Of a stretch of DNA of 64,000 nt, positions 34,829 to 46,451 are shown piece after piece. Each line of letters starts with the position of its first letter. The stretch's first letter is position 1. The notes beneath the pieces were generated by a model that was not told the origin of the DNA, did no database searches, and saw only the letters and a list, made by a program, of their open reading frames with translations. The translations under genes were made by a program, and so were the position numbers. The DNA comes from Siphonodentalium dalli (taxonomy: Eukaryota; Mollusca; Scaphopoda; Gadilida; Siphonodentaliidae): contig CP136068.1 of assembly GCA_032622095.1 (NCBI GenBank), forward strand, positions 117,727,509 through 117,791,508, read 5' to 3'.

Positions 34829-36130
34829 TAGAGACTTGCAACCGGTGCCAAATCAACCACTCCCGATGTAGCACTTCGTGGATGAACGGCCGATAGGCAG
34901 CCTGAGTTGTTTGAACCATTCTTCCCGCAAGATGGTGCACAGAAATTCTATTGACCGATACCATCACATTTGATGAAATTGACAGTGACAGTGAAAATGA
35001 GATTACATAATCCGTGGGCAAAACTATTACAATTTATGATACGAATTATATCAACTAGTATGAACGACCTTTTGAGTTTAGTATAGCATAAAATTGAAAG
35101 CACTGAGAACACTATCTTGGGGTAAGGTTAAGTTTTACTTTATTTCTTAATTCTGATCTGGTACATGATAATAGCATTTCATATCTGATATTGGGGAAGA
35201 ATTTATGCTTATTGTGGTGCATGTTGTGCAGCTGTATCCATAAAACTGACAAAGTCATGGAAATTTTTCAAAAATATTTCACTTAAAAATAATCAAAATT
35301 TTAGCCAATTTACCCCAAAAAAATCAAATATTTAAACAAAATAGATTCTACCATAACATAAACCTCCTCCGATACATGCCAATTCCATGATATATGATAA
35401 GACTCTGAATTGGTTAACAAAACGGAATGAACACGGACTATTCTGACTTGACAGGTATTTTCAGATAGAAAATCAGTTTTAGGGGGGTGGGTTAAGTTTT
35501 TGGAAATATCTCGGCTTGTTGGATATCATTGCTTGTGATGTTGATATTAATAAATCAGGTATATAATGCTGAAAATTTGGATGCACCAATGAGAGTTTTA
35601 TACAAAAAAAATGAAAATTTTATAGGAAATCTTCTGGAAAACTTTTTTGAAAAAGCATAGCAATTTATGCATTTTTTTGGCATTTTCGTGAATTTTCACA
35701 AAAATTGTTGGATAATATAACTTTTGCACATCATAAAGGTTAAGCAACCCAGATAGAATAAATATTTTATATTCAAGTATATTTTATTCAACATTTGTCT
35801 TATTTTATTGGTTTTCCTGATTATACTGAAATTTGCAGGTCAAAAACACCCAAAAAGGTCCAAAAAAAATATTTTCCAACTGCTCCGCCCTGGATACCTC
35901 AGTGTTTTGGAACCCCCATGAGGCAAGGATAATTGTAGATAGCGTCAAAATTTCTACCCTTTCGTGTGACACTACCCTCATCTGGGGGCCGATCTATATT
36001 GGATTCACCGCCTATCGAAACCACAACTATTCCACAATGAGACATTTACACCAATACCACCAATGCTGACCAACCAGTTTGTTATTTACATGTAATTTCT
36101 TTTGTTCCTTGTATATTTAAAGTGATTTAA

Positions 36131-36362
36131 CCCTTTGAGTGCCAGATCGATTTTTGTGTCAACCCATATACCCTGTGCCAATGCATTCTCTTATATATGC
36201 GAGTCGACCATAGGTCGCCTCGCATATATAAGAGTAACATTTGGCCTAACATTTTTTTTTTTTTACAATTTTTTACAATTTTAATAATTTATTCTTGTAT
36301 TCTTTAACAGACTTATTTTGTAGGTTTAGGGCCGATGAGATCGGCCCCTGGCACTCAAAGGG
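36131..36362. mobile_element. piggyBac-like MITE (family 3) with a single hairpin
   Basis: CCCTTTGAGTGCCAGATCGA at 36131 and the complement GGCACTCAAAGGG ending 36362, flanked by TTAA (36127-36130, 36363-36366). The ends differ from family 2 after CCCTTT, yet the inside has CCCTGTG and hairpin A (36178-36244, right arm mutated) followed by the common spacer. Hairpin B and CACAGGG are missing. Confidence 0.9.
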
Positions 36363-36935
36363 TTAACAAGTGAAATAAACAAATTGAAATTGATCCAGTG
36401 GTAATCTCGATAATTGCATGCAATACACGCGTGCCCATGTTCAGATTCTCGAAACCGTAATCGTTTTATGGTTTATGCCAGCATGGCAAAGTTGATGTCA
36501 AACCTAATAACTTCAAATTGGGTGCGTAGCACCACACTGGCCCCCGGGCTAGCAGGAAAATACTAGTATGAAGGGTCGACTGGCAACCGAGAGTGACTCC
36601 TCGGCTATCTACAAGTCAACAAAGGATACAGGATGGTAAAATGGCTGATCATTCTTCCGTCATACATGTAATTTTTCACGTGATATATGTATAAAATAGG
36701 TGTATGCATATCACGATGGAAACGGAACGTAGCTGTAATACATACTAAAAATATGGGGATGTTTTATGGTTCTGTTGCCCAATTTGTACAGGTACAGGTT
36801 TCCTCGTCCATCGTGATAAAAAAAATTGTTTGATGCATGATCCAGGAGCGGTTTACAGAAATTTGGAAAAGAGATTTGGAACGTACATATCAAAGCAAAG
36901 TTAAATAGCCAAAATAGACAATTTTGAACATTTAA

Positions 36936-37325
36936 CCCTTTACCCAACAGAACGGCCCTGTGCCAATGCATTCTCTTATATATGCGAGTCGACCATAGGT
37001 CGCCTCGCATATATAAGTGAATGCATTGGCTTAACACATTAAAAATTATAAAATTGTTAAAGAATGTAAGAAAAAATGGTAAAAAGTGTTAAAAAAGATT
37101 TTTTTAGGCCAATGCATTCTCTTATATATGCGAGGCGACCTATGGTCGACTCGCATATATAAGAGAATGCATTGGCACAGGGCATAACTGTAACTATCAC
37201 AATGTGGTCAAGGAGCCGGTTACAATGATATCCATATTTGTATGGTTCTATTGAGACAGACCGAAGATATTTTAGGCTGTTGAAGCTTTATTTGGCCGGT
37301 TTTGGCCGGTTTGTTGGGTAAAGGG
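36936..37325. mobile_element. piggyBac-like MITE (family 2)
   Basis: CCCTTTACCCAACAGAACGG to GTTGGGTAAAGGG, with TTAA at 36932-36935 and 37326-37329. Hairpins A 36963-37029 and B 37109-37175, spacer about 80 bp. The right side holds GGCCGGTTTTGGCCGG. Confidence 0.94.
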
Positions 37326-37362
37326 TTAAATAAGGTTCCCACATTTTGGAAGGACTGAACGG

Positions 37363-37875
37363 CAGGGTTCGCGTTGCCACTGGCAAAAATAATTCACATT
37401 TGGCAAATATTTTCATTTGGAAAAAGTTTTGGCAAGTCACTTTTTAATTCCTCAAGAAAGTTGAAAAATATTGGTCAATAAATACCATTCTTTTCACGAA
37501 ACTGTCACAATGTAACTATGTAAGTGGTGTTTTATAAGGTCTAGGAAAAGTTAACACCTTTGTTAAGATGCAGTTAATCTGATAGCATTAGTATTGATGG
37601 TGAGGGATTACCCGCATTTAGTGTGGGGGCGATGTTTACATAGCTAATCCTCTTGTAATGTGCCCTTCTGATGAAGCAACCCTTCTATAATTTTATTGTT
37701 CGGTGATTGGTTTATTGTTGCATATGATAAACCACAAAATAAGACTCAATGTTGCAGAAATTTACATTATACTATGAGAGATAGCATTTGGCAAATTCTA
37801 AAAGAATTTGGCAAAAAATATTTTCAATTGGCAAATTATTTGGCAAAAGTAAATATTGGTCCAGCGCGGACCCTG
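37363..37875. mobile_element. hAT-type MITE
   Basis: Ends CAGGGTTCGCG (37363) and CGCGGACCCTG (37875) with an exact 8-bp duplication CTGAACGG (37355-37362 and 37876-37883), diagnostic for hAT. Inside, TTTGGCAAA-type motifs recur near both ends. The related larger copy is at 54364-55491. No transposase. Confidence 0.92.
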
Positions 37876-37966
37876 CTGAACGGACACCGTAGAGCGTGAT
37901 CGGTTGCTAGCGCTTGATTATATGGCTTCATAAACGGTTGCCATATTATTCCTTTTCGACACTTAA

Positions 37967-38331
37967 CCCTTTACCCAACAAACCGGCCAAAACCGGCCAA
38001 ATAAATATCTTCGGTCTGTCTCAATAGAACCATACAAATATGGATATCATTGGAACCGGCTCATTGACCACATTGTGATGGTTATAGTTATGCCCTGTGC
38101 CAATGCATTCTCTTATATATACGAGTCGACCATAGGTCGCCTCGCATATATAAGAGAATGCATTGGCCTAAAAAAAATCTTTTTTTACCATTTTTTCTTA
38201 CATTCTTTAACAATTTTATAATTTTTAATGTGTTAAGCCAATGCATTCTCTTATATATGCGAGGCGACCTATGTTCGACTCGCATATATAAGAGAATGCA
38301 TTGGCACAGGGCCCTTCTGTTGGGTAAAGGG
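37967..38331. mobile_element. piggyBac-like MITE (family 2), inverted orientation
   Basis: CCCTTTACCCAAC at 37967 to AAAGGG at 38331; TTAA at 37963-37966 and 38332-38335. Hairpins A 38100-38166 and B 38238-38304. It is only 80 bp away from the hAT MITE. Confidence 0.93.
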
Positions 38332-38335
38332 TTAA

Positions 38336-39535
38336 GAGCTCAAAATTATAGTGACGGAGTAACCTATTCGTAATTATTATCAGTAATAATTCAAGGTGTC
38401 CATTATTGAATTACCTTAGCACAATTCCAATATAAACGGCTTAGTGTTATGCATCAATGATTTGAATTTTTGCAAACTTGCAATTTGTAGGTACAGGATT
38501 TTTATAGTATTGACCCTACATGGAGCCAAACTGAGATGACCAAAAATGCATACATATATTATACTCATATAACATGTTCGTGTACTTACAGTCAATAACA
38601 AATATTATATCAGTCATTGCAATGCAGATAGTGCATTTAAATAAAACTATTCAAATATTGGATTAGTCTGCTCTGAATTTGGATTGCGATCTCGTTGTGT
38701 GGCCTGCACATTACGTACCAATGGCATTATTCAACATTTTGTTTAGGCATAGTAATTTCTCGCAATAATCTCATTCATGTTATCAAAATAGTGCGATTAA
38801 TACACAAAGTACCAACACATGAAGTGTGTGTATCACGGGACAAACGTCTTGAAATCACATAATGTATCGTCTCAAGGACCTTTCTTTTTTTTCGGCTCGG
38901 AACACCAAGGAAGGCTCTCTGTTGATATTTTCCTAATATGGTAAAAATTTAAAGATGGTCTATCTCCTCCGGGCCACAATTACAACAACAACATGTGTTT
39001 GGTAAAAACCCAATTTCAAGACTGCAAGTGAGAATTTTATGAATACAGTGCGGATAAAACTGAAGAAGGGGTATATTATTTATCTAGAAAGGCAGAATAA
39101 AGTGGTTTATTTCAATCGTAATTTGCGGTAAATTTCTTAGCTGATCTGCAATTTTCCTCGATTGAGGGGGCTGACAAGATTCTATGCTCTCCCTTGATAC
39201 GCTCCGAACGTTTTCCGGCGAATTGCTGTTATAAATAGCCCCTAAAATTGTCCCACGAATGTCATAAGAAATTCTAAATAAAATGAATATACAGGTGTCC
39301 TCAATTCATATCTATTATTTACACCCTGGAATCTATATTAACTTTCTGGGCAGAGATATCTTCCCTAAACTTTTTTTTATGGATTCGGGTGTGTAAAATA
39401 ATAATTATGAGTCAGGGAAACCAATCAAATTATTAGAGCTCCTGTTACTATATGACATGATTTGTTTCCATGATTTATTTTCTATGGATCGGGACAGTTT
39501 ATATTACTATTTTTAGAACATTACTACATGTTTAT
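38336..39535. other. Non-coding stretch, nothing recognised
   Basis: AT-rich, short ORFs only, no repeat structure that I can define. Confidence 0.5.
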
Positions 39536-39868
39536 TTAAAGGAACTCAATCCAATTCGATGGTCCCCATATCATCAGATTCCAACAACAACAACATCTTA
39601 TGAAATGCCGCTTCAGTTATCAGAATCGATTGATTGCCAAAAAAAATAATGCTAACTACGGTTAACTATAGTACAAAATTGACCAAAAAGTGTTATATAT
39701 CAACATTTTGTTCAAAGCAATTTGGTATCGAGAGTATGTCGGTAGGTGGTGAAGAATAATAGATTTCAAAAATCGATGTCTAATAACTCTGATATTTGAT
39801 GGGTGGGTTCCTCGACTCGAAGCCTAAGACATAGTAATTAAGGGGCGTTTAATCATTATGCATCTTTA
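39536..39868 (+). repeat. Dispersed ~400-bp repeat, copy 2
   Basis: Same CCGCTTCAGTTATCAGAATC and TCCTCGACTCGAAGCC blocks as at 8000-8413, with a deletion in the tail. Non-coding. Confidence 0.75.
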
Positions 39869-39980
39869 ACATTATCTTTTGAAATAATTTTGTGTGAAAT
39901 ATGTGTAAAACCAGATGTTTCTCGTGTGTTTGTTTTGGGTACAGCAGTTCTAATGTGCATTCAAAACGAGTTTCATAAAA

Positions 39981-39993
39981 ATGTTGTTGTTGC

Positions 39994-40047
<54 letters not shown>

Positions 40048-40050
40048 GTT
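39981..40050 (+). repeat. (GTT)n microsatellite
   Basis: About 22 GTT units with one interruption (GCT). It creates poly-Val and poly-Gln ORFs on the two strands, which are not genes. Confidence 0.97.
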
Positions 40051-41738
40051 ATTGATAATAAGGTATGCATCACTTCTGCATATGCGGAAAGTTGAAAACA
40101 TGTGTTAACTGTCGATGGATTTTGTATATTTTATGATACTGTTGCATGTACTATGTGATAAATGTATATCCTGAACCATCGAATAAATCTAATCTAATCA
40201 CCAATAAGAATCGCTTGGTCTATTGTTAGATTTTATGAAAGACCCTCTTTACTGGTATAAACAGGTCCATACTGATTAACATTAGGTATTGAAATAACAT
40301 CGACATTTTTTCCTAGATGAATGTTTTTAACTAACTGTACAAACCACAAATTTGTGTTTAAGAGGCCAAAGTATACCAGCTCTACGGTTAAGTTAACATT
40401 TTTTAATGTAGTGGGATTTCTTCAACAACAACAACAACTTATGTTCTACATGTACATCTCTTAAATCTCCCATGAGACATTTAATCTCACAATCAAGTGT
40501 GTGCAACGAGAGTACGTGACCTGATTCACCGTCTGTACTACCATAATCGGAATCATCGTCACCGGCGTCAGACTGAACCGGATGAAAATTCATTTTCACT
40601 TTCGCAACGAACGATTTGCGTCCAATTTTCTATTTGTTTCCGTCCGTCTTTGTGCAATTTATCGCCGTGGTACTACTGATTGTCGAATTAATTAACTTTG
40701 ATTCATTCTGTAGTGACTAGTCGGTAAAAGGGTGAAAAGATGTAAAATGTTCAGAAGAACTATTTACTAATTAAAACCAAAAAAGAAATGACTGTCAAAC
40801 TGATTCAATGTTAGAATTTGGCGCAAGAGGTCAAGGCCAATGGAAAATTAGGAATATAAATTCTCGATCAAACGCAGACCGGACGACGTGCACATACTTT
40901 ATGGGGAACTAACCGGCGACTAAGTAATTATTATTACGTAATAATACCACTTCTTTAACTGACAAACAAATTGATGTTTATGGTATAAGTATGCGGGCCT
41001 TACAGTACGGTACCGGTATACTGCGACTGTCATCAGAACGCCCATAATGGATTATGACAACGGAAACACAGAATCCAATCACTGAGTCAGATCGACAACC
41101 TCAACAGGATCAAGCAATAGACGATAGTCCGCGAAATTACGAACAAAACTTGAACCAAAAATCAACACTTTGATAGACATGGCGTAGGGAACTTCGCACC
41201 TTTAAATTACGCTAACAAACTGTACTCACCTCGATAATTGAGGAATTAATGAACAAAAATTAAAAGATTTCTATAAACTGTCTGATTGACGCTTTAGGCT
41301 TAAAACAAAGAAACTGAATCTTGGGTCTAAAAGATGCTATTGGCATTGACTCCCGGCGATCCGCGATATCTGATTGGCTGGCAGCCTACTACTTTTCGGT
41401 GAGAAATGATACACGGTATTTGATTGGCTGGCGGCCGTCTTCACTTTCCGAAGCGTAATTTTGATTGGTTGACACGGATATACTATAAACGGAATCTGAA
41501 GTACCCAGTGCCATTATATCACCCTTATCCATCCACAACGTAAAAGCTTTTACAAGTAAAATTACCTTTCTGTTGCCACTTTTTTTCCGACCAATAATTT
41601 TTGATGCCACTTTTGTATGTGGTTTTCAAAAAAAAAACAAACAAACAAGCAAATTACCTATTATATATATATATTTATTTTATCAATGATGTGCAACAAT
41701 TAACAAGAAATACAAAGTAATCATAACAGTTCAATATA
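40051..41738. other. Stretch without a recognised gene
   Basis: A minus-strand ORF at 40599-40393 with an acidic segment (DAGDDDSDYGSTDGESGH) could be an exon but has no family resemblance. The rest is AT-rich, with a short (AT)n near 41660-41675. Confidence 0.4.
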
Positions 41739-42719
41739 TCAATTGTTGAAAATTCTTCGTGATTTCATTTCTGACCATTTATGAAATGCCTTGACAAAGT
41801 CAAATTCGGACATTAAAGGTCCTTCAATGGCAATTTTCATGAGTACATTTAAGTGAGGCACTGACAGTCTATTTTTTAATCTCGTCTAAATCAGGTTCTG
41901 ATACGAGAACGCCCTCTCACAATCAACTGTGGAGACCTGAACACAATAAAGTGTTTCCGCGAAACCTGCCACCGTACTGTATTTGTCCTTTTCGTCGACA
42001 TCATTCATGCCTTTCTTCTCATTGCACACACTTCGAAAGGTCTCTATTTCAGATTAAATGGCATTGATTGTGATTTCCGCATCAGTCGGTTGTTTGAATG
42101 CCAGTAGGTGTTGGAGCTCCTGTTTTATTTTACTCGATTTTGGTGCAGGATCAAACAAGGTTGTTAAACCCGTCAGCACCTTCGAATCTTCGTTGTCGGA
42201 GAATCGGGATTTGAGGTTCTCAACTAGTGCAGTAGAGAACTTTCGACAGGCTGATACGGCATCGTTGCGAACTTTATCTCCACCCGTAATGTCATGCCCA
42301 TGTAAGTGGAAACTGTGCATATATTCAGCATCTGAATCAGATTGTGGTTTTGATGGCACATCACTCAGAAACTGTTTCAAAGAAGGTCCAGGTTTTTTAG
42401 CAAACTTTTCGACCTTTGAAATGGTTGATTTCGTCAGTGGATCTATATCGGTGAAATCAATGACAGAATATTGAAAAGTTTTACTGAGAACAGCACATTG
42501 CTTCAAAACATTGCACATAAAATGCAAAACATACAGGAATTTGTACGATGTAATTGCCTTGTATACACCGGTGGCCTTTGCACTGCCGTCCTCAAAGAAC
42601 ACTGTCATCAAACTAGCGAGATTGTCAACAACTGAACGCACACTTCCTTCGAACGACAACCATCGCGTGGAAAAGACCTGCTTTGTCTTAGTAGTCTTGG
42701 TATCAAAGAATATTTGAAC
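41739..42719 (-). pseudogene. hAT transposase pseudogene, C-terminal half
   Basis: One continuous minus-strand frame: FSTRWLSFEGSVRSVVDNLA, a helical region with LHGHDITGGDKVRNDAVSAC, then the hAT dimerisation domain STVDCERAFSYQNLI-stop-TRLKNRLSVPHLNVLMKIAI and EGP. Two in-frame stops (TAA at 42056-42054, TAG at 41888-41886) and the missing N-terminal half show that it is dead. The W-L-S...STVDCERAFS..N.I.T.LRN order resembles hAT-derived proteins of the ZNF862/KIAA1586 type. Upstream, a piggyBac MITE (42768) lies 50 bp beyond the last recognisable codon. Confidence 0.87.
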
Positions 42720-42767
42720 CGTTTAAACTAAATCCTGAAAAGTTACCCATAATTCTGCTGTGGTTAA

Positions 42768-43194
42768 CCCTTTACCCAACAGAACGGCCCTGTGCCAATG
42801 CATTCTCTTATATATGCGAGTCGACCATAGGTCGCCTCGCATATATAAGAGAATGCATTGGCTTAACACATATTAAAAATGATAAAATTGTCAAAGAATG
42901 TAGAAAAATATTAGAAAAATGTAAGAAAAAATTATAAAATTGTTAAAGAATGTAAGAAAAAATGGTAAAAAAAAAGGCCAATGCATTCTCTTATATATGC
43001 GAGGCGACCTATGATCGACTCGCATATATAAGAGAATGCATTGGCACAGGGTATAACTGTAACCATCACAATGTGGTCAATGAACCGGTTCCAATGATAT
43101 CCATATTTGTATGGTGTTATTGAGACAGACCGATGATATTTTAGGCTGTTGAAGCTTTATTTGGGCGTTTTTGGCCGTTTTGTTGGGTAAAGGG
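42768..43194. mobile_element. piggyBac-like MITE (family 2) with a paralogous empty site
   Basis: CCCTTTACCCAACAGAACGG to TAAAGGG, TTAA at 42764-42767 and 43195-43198. Hairpins A 42795-42861 and B 42978-43044. The spacer is lengthened by a small internal duplication (AAAATTATAAAATTG units). The uninterrupted flanking sequence, with a single TTAA, is present in reverse orientation at 21735-21800. Confidence 0.95.
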
Positions 43195-43198
43195 TTAA

Positions 43199-43895
43199 GG
43201 AGTCGATTACTTAGGGCATTACTGTATCTCAGCTGGAAGAATGAATCAATCGACTAAGATTGTCGAAATTCCAACCACATCGACTCTACCATCTCAGAGA
43301 ACACAGCGTTTGAACTGTGTACAAATGTAAATATTCACTACTTTATTCAGGACGAATTAATTGGCTGATTAAAATGTTGTAATGATTCCACCAACAATAG
43401 CCACTTCATATAATTCGCATATTATAACAATCATGCTGTTTTCTTTCTAGTTTTTATATATAAAAGTCAAGAAAATAACTAATTTTGGTGTGATTATTTT
43501 CTTTTCCATTCTGAACACCTCGGCGAAGTGTTTCATATCACTTTAACGATATGTATCACACCGCTGTTCAGTTCTTACCTTTGGTGTAGCTGTTGTGTGT
43601 ATCTCTAAGTAGCGAAATTTAACATCAGACGAGGACGAGTGAAAATCGATCCTGCATTGAGTGGTATACTTTTATTAATATATTACCACACAGGTATCTG
43701 TCTGAGAACATGTATAAATCAAGGCCGTAGATAGAAAGCAAACATACTTATGTCATGTTAATATAAATGCCAACAAGCTCGAGGCTCAGTTTACCCCCAT
43801 CTCAAGACGACCGCTTCATGTCTGGGTTCAGGTGAAGTTCGTTGTGGCGTGTAAATAACAATCGATGTCTCATTGTCTAGACAATGCAGCAATGT
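43199..43895. repeat. Dispersed repeats flanking the MITE
   Basis: 43199-43370 matches 3630-3760 and 21660-21750 in reverse (GTCGATTACTTAGGGCATTA; CTACTTTATTC.GGACG). No coding. Confidence 0.6.
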
Positions 43896-44320
43896 CATAT
43901 ATTTATATACTAAGTGTGATTATTACTAAATCCAGCATTCTGAATGATCGGCGCCCACGTGGCTAGTTGCAATTATTTATCGGTGAATGCGCAACAGCTC
44001 ATAACTGCAGCCTCATAATTACATCGACGAGTCATAGGTTTGGGAAAGACGAACGCGTAATGTTTTGGGCGCATTTGAACTCGCGCAGGATTGACTTAAT
44101 AAATCATCGGGTTTCAATATAAAGAGAAATTGTTCCTGTTAACTATTGCCAAGGGTGCTATGGGATATTTTGGGCTGGTTTTGTCACGATACACTTTTCG
44201 ATTTAAATACATTTACAAAAGTGGCATTTTCGCTAAATGTATATATAAATATAAGGATTAACTGTCATGTGGACTGTTTTTATGGAGATGTAACCGTAAG
44301 GTAAGTGGTCATAACTTGTA
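43896..44320. mobile_element. Fold-back/MITE family, copy 2 (right arm missing)
   Basis: Same order as 19123-19470 (CGGCGCCCACGTGGCTAGTT ... TAAGGATTAACTGTCATGTG), ending at AAGTGGTCATAACTTGTA where the centre of the palindrome would be. This suggests truncation at the hairpin tip. Confidence 0.8.
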
Positions 44321-44968
44321 GCGATATTCACATACTTAGTTTGATAACAGTCGGTTCTGGGCAAACATGCCATATCTAATTCATATATTAATATCTTAAC
44401 GTCGTTTCAGCCGATAGCGCAATGGAGCTTTCCACAGAGGCCACACTCACAGCGGTAGTACCGCCCACTTGAAATAAGCCACACTTAATGATATGGAAAT
44501 GATACCCACATACTACGGGTTTCGTCCATCAATGTTATCAGAGTTACGGCCCTTGTCTGACTTGGACATTTGTGAGTTTTGTGTTTGTCTGAACATGTCA
44601 CCTTGTAACTCGGATTCCGCTATCCTTTGAAATGGTGATAGCACAGCTCGGGGAAAGGATACCGACTTACTACAGGTTTCGCCTTTTCATTTTCACCAAA
44701 TTTACGGTCCTTGTTTGACATTAAACATTTTTGAAGACCTTGTTTGACTTGGGAATTTCGGAATTTTGTATCCGTATGAACACTTCAGATTATGGGCATG
44801 GACCATTGACTATAGTTGTGCTTTGGTGTATTGATAGTCCAGTTTAAGGGCAAAGGATTTTTATTTTAGAACACAAAAATAATTCTCCATCCATACAAAT
44901 ATTTAGTATTGTCCATCCACTCTCTAAACTGAGCGTCGGGGGCAAAAGCCACGCTTGGCGTTGCACTT
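44321..44968. other. Non-coding stretch
   Basis: No gene or repeat defined beyond a loosely repeated TTACGG.CCTTGT.TGAC at 44530-44760. Confidence 0.5.
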
Positions 44969-44977
44969 GTTAATTAC

Positions 44978-45361
44978 GCTGAATAGGTCACTCTCACCGG
45001 TTTTCTGTGATAAAGTTACCCAGGTTCCTGAAATTGTGATAAAGTTACCCAGGTTGGGAGAAGAATGTGATAAAGTTACCCAGGTTAATAATAGTTCATG
45101 TTTAGCAACAAATTATTGATCTTTGTGATCAAAATGACGAACTACAGTACTAATATGTCTTAATTTATGCTTGATACGGGCTATTACTTGCCAAAACTGA
45201 ACAATATTTCCCTCTGTCACTTTTAAATCGAGTTGATATTGTGCGATTTACTTAACCTGGGTAACTTTATCACAATTCTCACCAACCTGGGTAACTTTAT
45301 CACAAAATTAGGAACCTGGGTAACTTTATCACAGAAAACCGGTGAGAGTGACCTATTCAGC
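44978..45361. mobile_element. Fold-back MITE with 9-bp target duplication
   Basis: Inverted ends GCTGAATAGGTCACTCTCAC (44978) and the complement ending 45361, about 108 bp each. They are flanked by an exact 9-bp duplication GTTAATTAC (44969-44977, 45362-45370). Each arm carries three tandem copies of TGTGATAAAGTTACCCAGGT. A 9-bp duplication suggests a Mutator-like source. The plus-strand ORF at 45233-45547 is a shadow. Confidence 0.92.
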
Positions 45362-45805
45362 GTTAATTACGGCCTTGGTGTTAATTTAATGGTGTTGAAT
45401 CATAAAAATACCACGGGCTGGCAGTTACTGGTTACAGTCTACATGCTACCGAAATACCGTACCTCTTGTACTCACTGTATTCATACATATCATTGTGAAT
45501 TGCATGCACTAACACATTTCTTCTCAATATGTATTGTTATACGATGAGAGTATCTAATCAATTGAATTGAATTCAATTGAATTGAATTGTACGGTCAAAA
45601 GTTGGCAGCGATGTTGCGCGGTCTGACACCGTTAAACTGACTGGCATTATTACGCCACACCGTGGTGTTGCTTGGTACGCAGATTTTCATATTCTGTGGT
45701 CGATCGATAATCCACTGGGCGACTGTATTATTATGGTTACCGATAGAGTCACGATAGTACAACAAAGATTAGCACATGTGTTTACGTCACCGGTGTACTT
45801 GTGGG

Positions 45806-46138
45806 GGCATGTTTCTATTATGAAGGTTCGCTATCCCGAAGGTCCGCTATTCCGAAGGTTCTCTATTCCGAAGGTTTTTGTTATTTTTAGGTTAATTCTA
45901 TATTCTAAAGTATTGAGACTAATTTGAGAGGGATCATTATCACAAAGATTCTTTTTACGGAGTGTGCGCTCACATCCGAACTGATCCTGCGCGCATACCG
46001 ATACAGATACAGGAGGAAATAACTTAACTTAGAACATTAAATGTGATTTTGTTTTGTTTTCGCGGGTTTTCTTGAGATTTAATGTCATTACGTGGGCCCA
46101 TACTTTTGAATTCTTGGCATATAATATGAATGTTGTGG
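45806..46138 (+). repeat. Direct repeat flanking the ISL2EU element, left copy
   Basis: GGGGGCATGTTTCTATTATG, then several CTATTCCGAAGGTT units (45830-45880), ATTCTATATTCTAAAGTATT, and AATGTGATTTTGTTTTGTTT near 46040. The same order recurs at 51140-51415. 46097-46138 contains the uninterrupted version of the ISL2EU insertion site. Confidence 0.8.
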
Positions 46139-46451
46139 TATATTGTGGACCCTCCCCCATTGGGACATGACACAGGTACAGTTGACTTAAGTGATGTTCT
46201 GTGTGGGCTCCAATTTGGAGTTCAATATTTTAAGGGCCAAATTTAGGATTTTATGGGCCCATACCTTTGAACTCTGGGCATATAGCCTCTATCGGTAAAT
46301 GAGTTATCTCCACTTGATTCCTGGAGCTCTTCTGTGATTCTAATTACATCCGGTTGGTATCAGTCTCGCAGATCTTTGTTTACACTCAACACGTGCGTTT
46401 ATTTTCATTGAAGTTATTGCATTAATACTACGATTCCAAACTGATTCTAAC

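Larger units (their letters stand above)
28712..35995. mobile_element. 7.3-kb fold-back element with ~1.2-kb inverted arms
   Basis: The ends are AGACCGGCCCCCAGATGAGG at 28712 and the complement ending 35995, flanked by the 5-bp duplication ATATT (28707-28711 and 35996-36000). The left arm runs 28712-29177 and 31220-31990. The right arm runs about 34690-35995. The arms match over most of their length with substitutions, plus a ~130-bp indel near 34880-35000. The left arm is split by a LINE (29178-31219). The centre (32290-33860) is tandem-repetitive. Both arms hold the same outward-reading coding relics. Superfamily unknown; long arms could suggest a Foldback- or Maverick-derived structure. 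Confidence 0.8.

Noticed and set aside
28712-35995. A complete Maverick/Polinton
   Set aside because: Only the long inverted ends would fit; no integrase, polymerase B, protease or capsid gene is visible and the duplication appears to be 5 bp instead of 6.
39849-40108. Poly-Gln and poly-Val ORFs
   Set aside because: They result from the (GTT)n microsatellite; the flanks are not coding.
42058-42474. 138-codon plus-strand ORF
   Set aside because: Antisense shadow of the hAT transposase pseudogene, which matches its family on the minus strand.
45233-45547. 104-codon plus-strand ORF with repeated NLGNFIT motifs
   Set aside because: The repeats are the triple 20-bp motif of the fold-back MITE arm.
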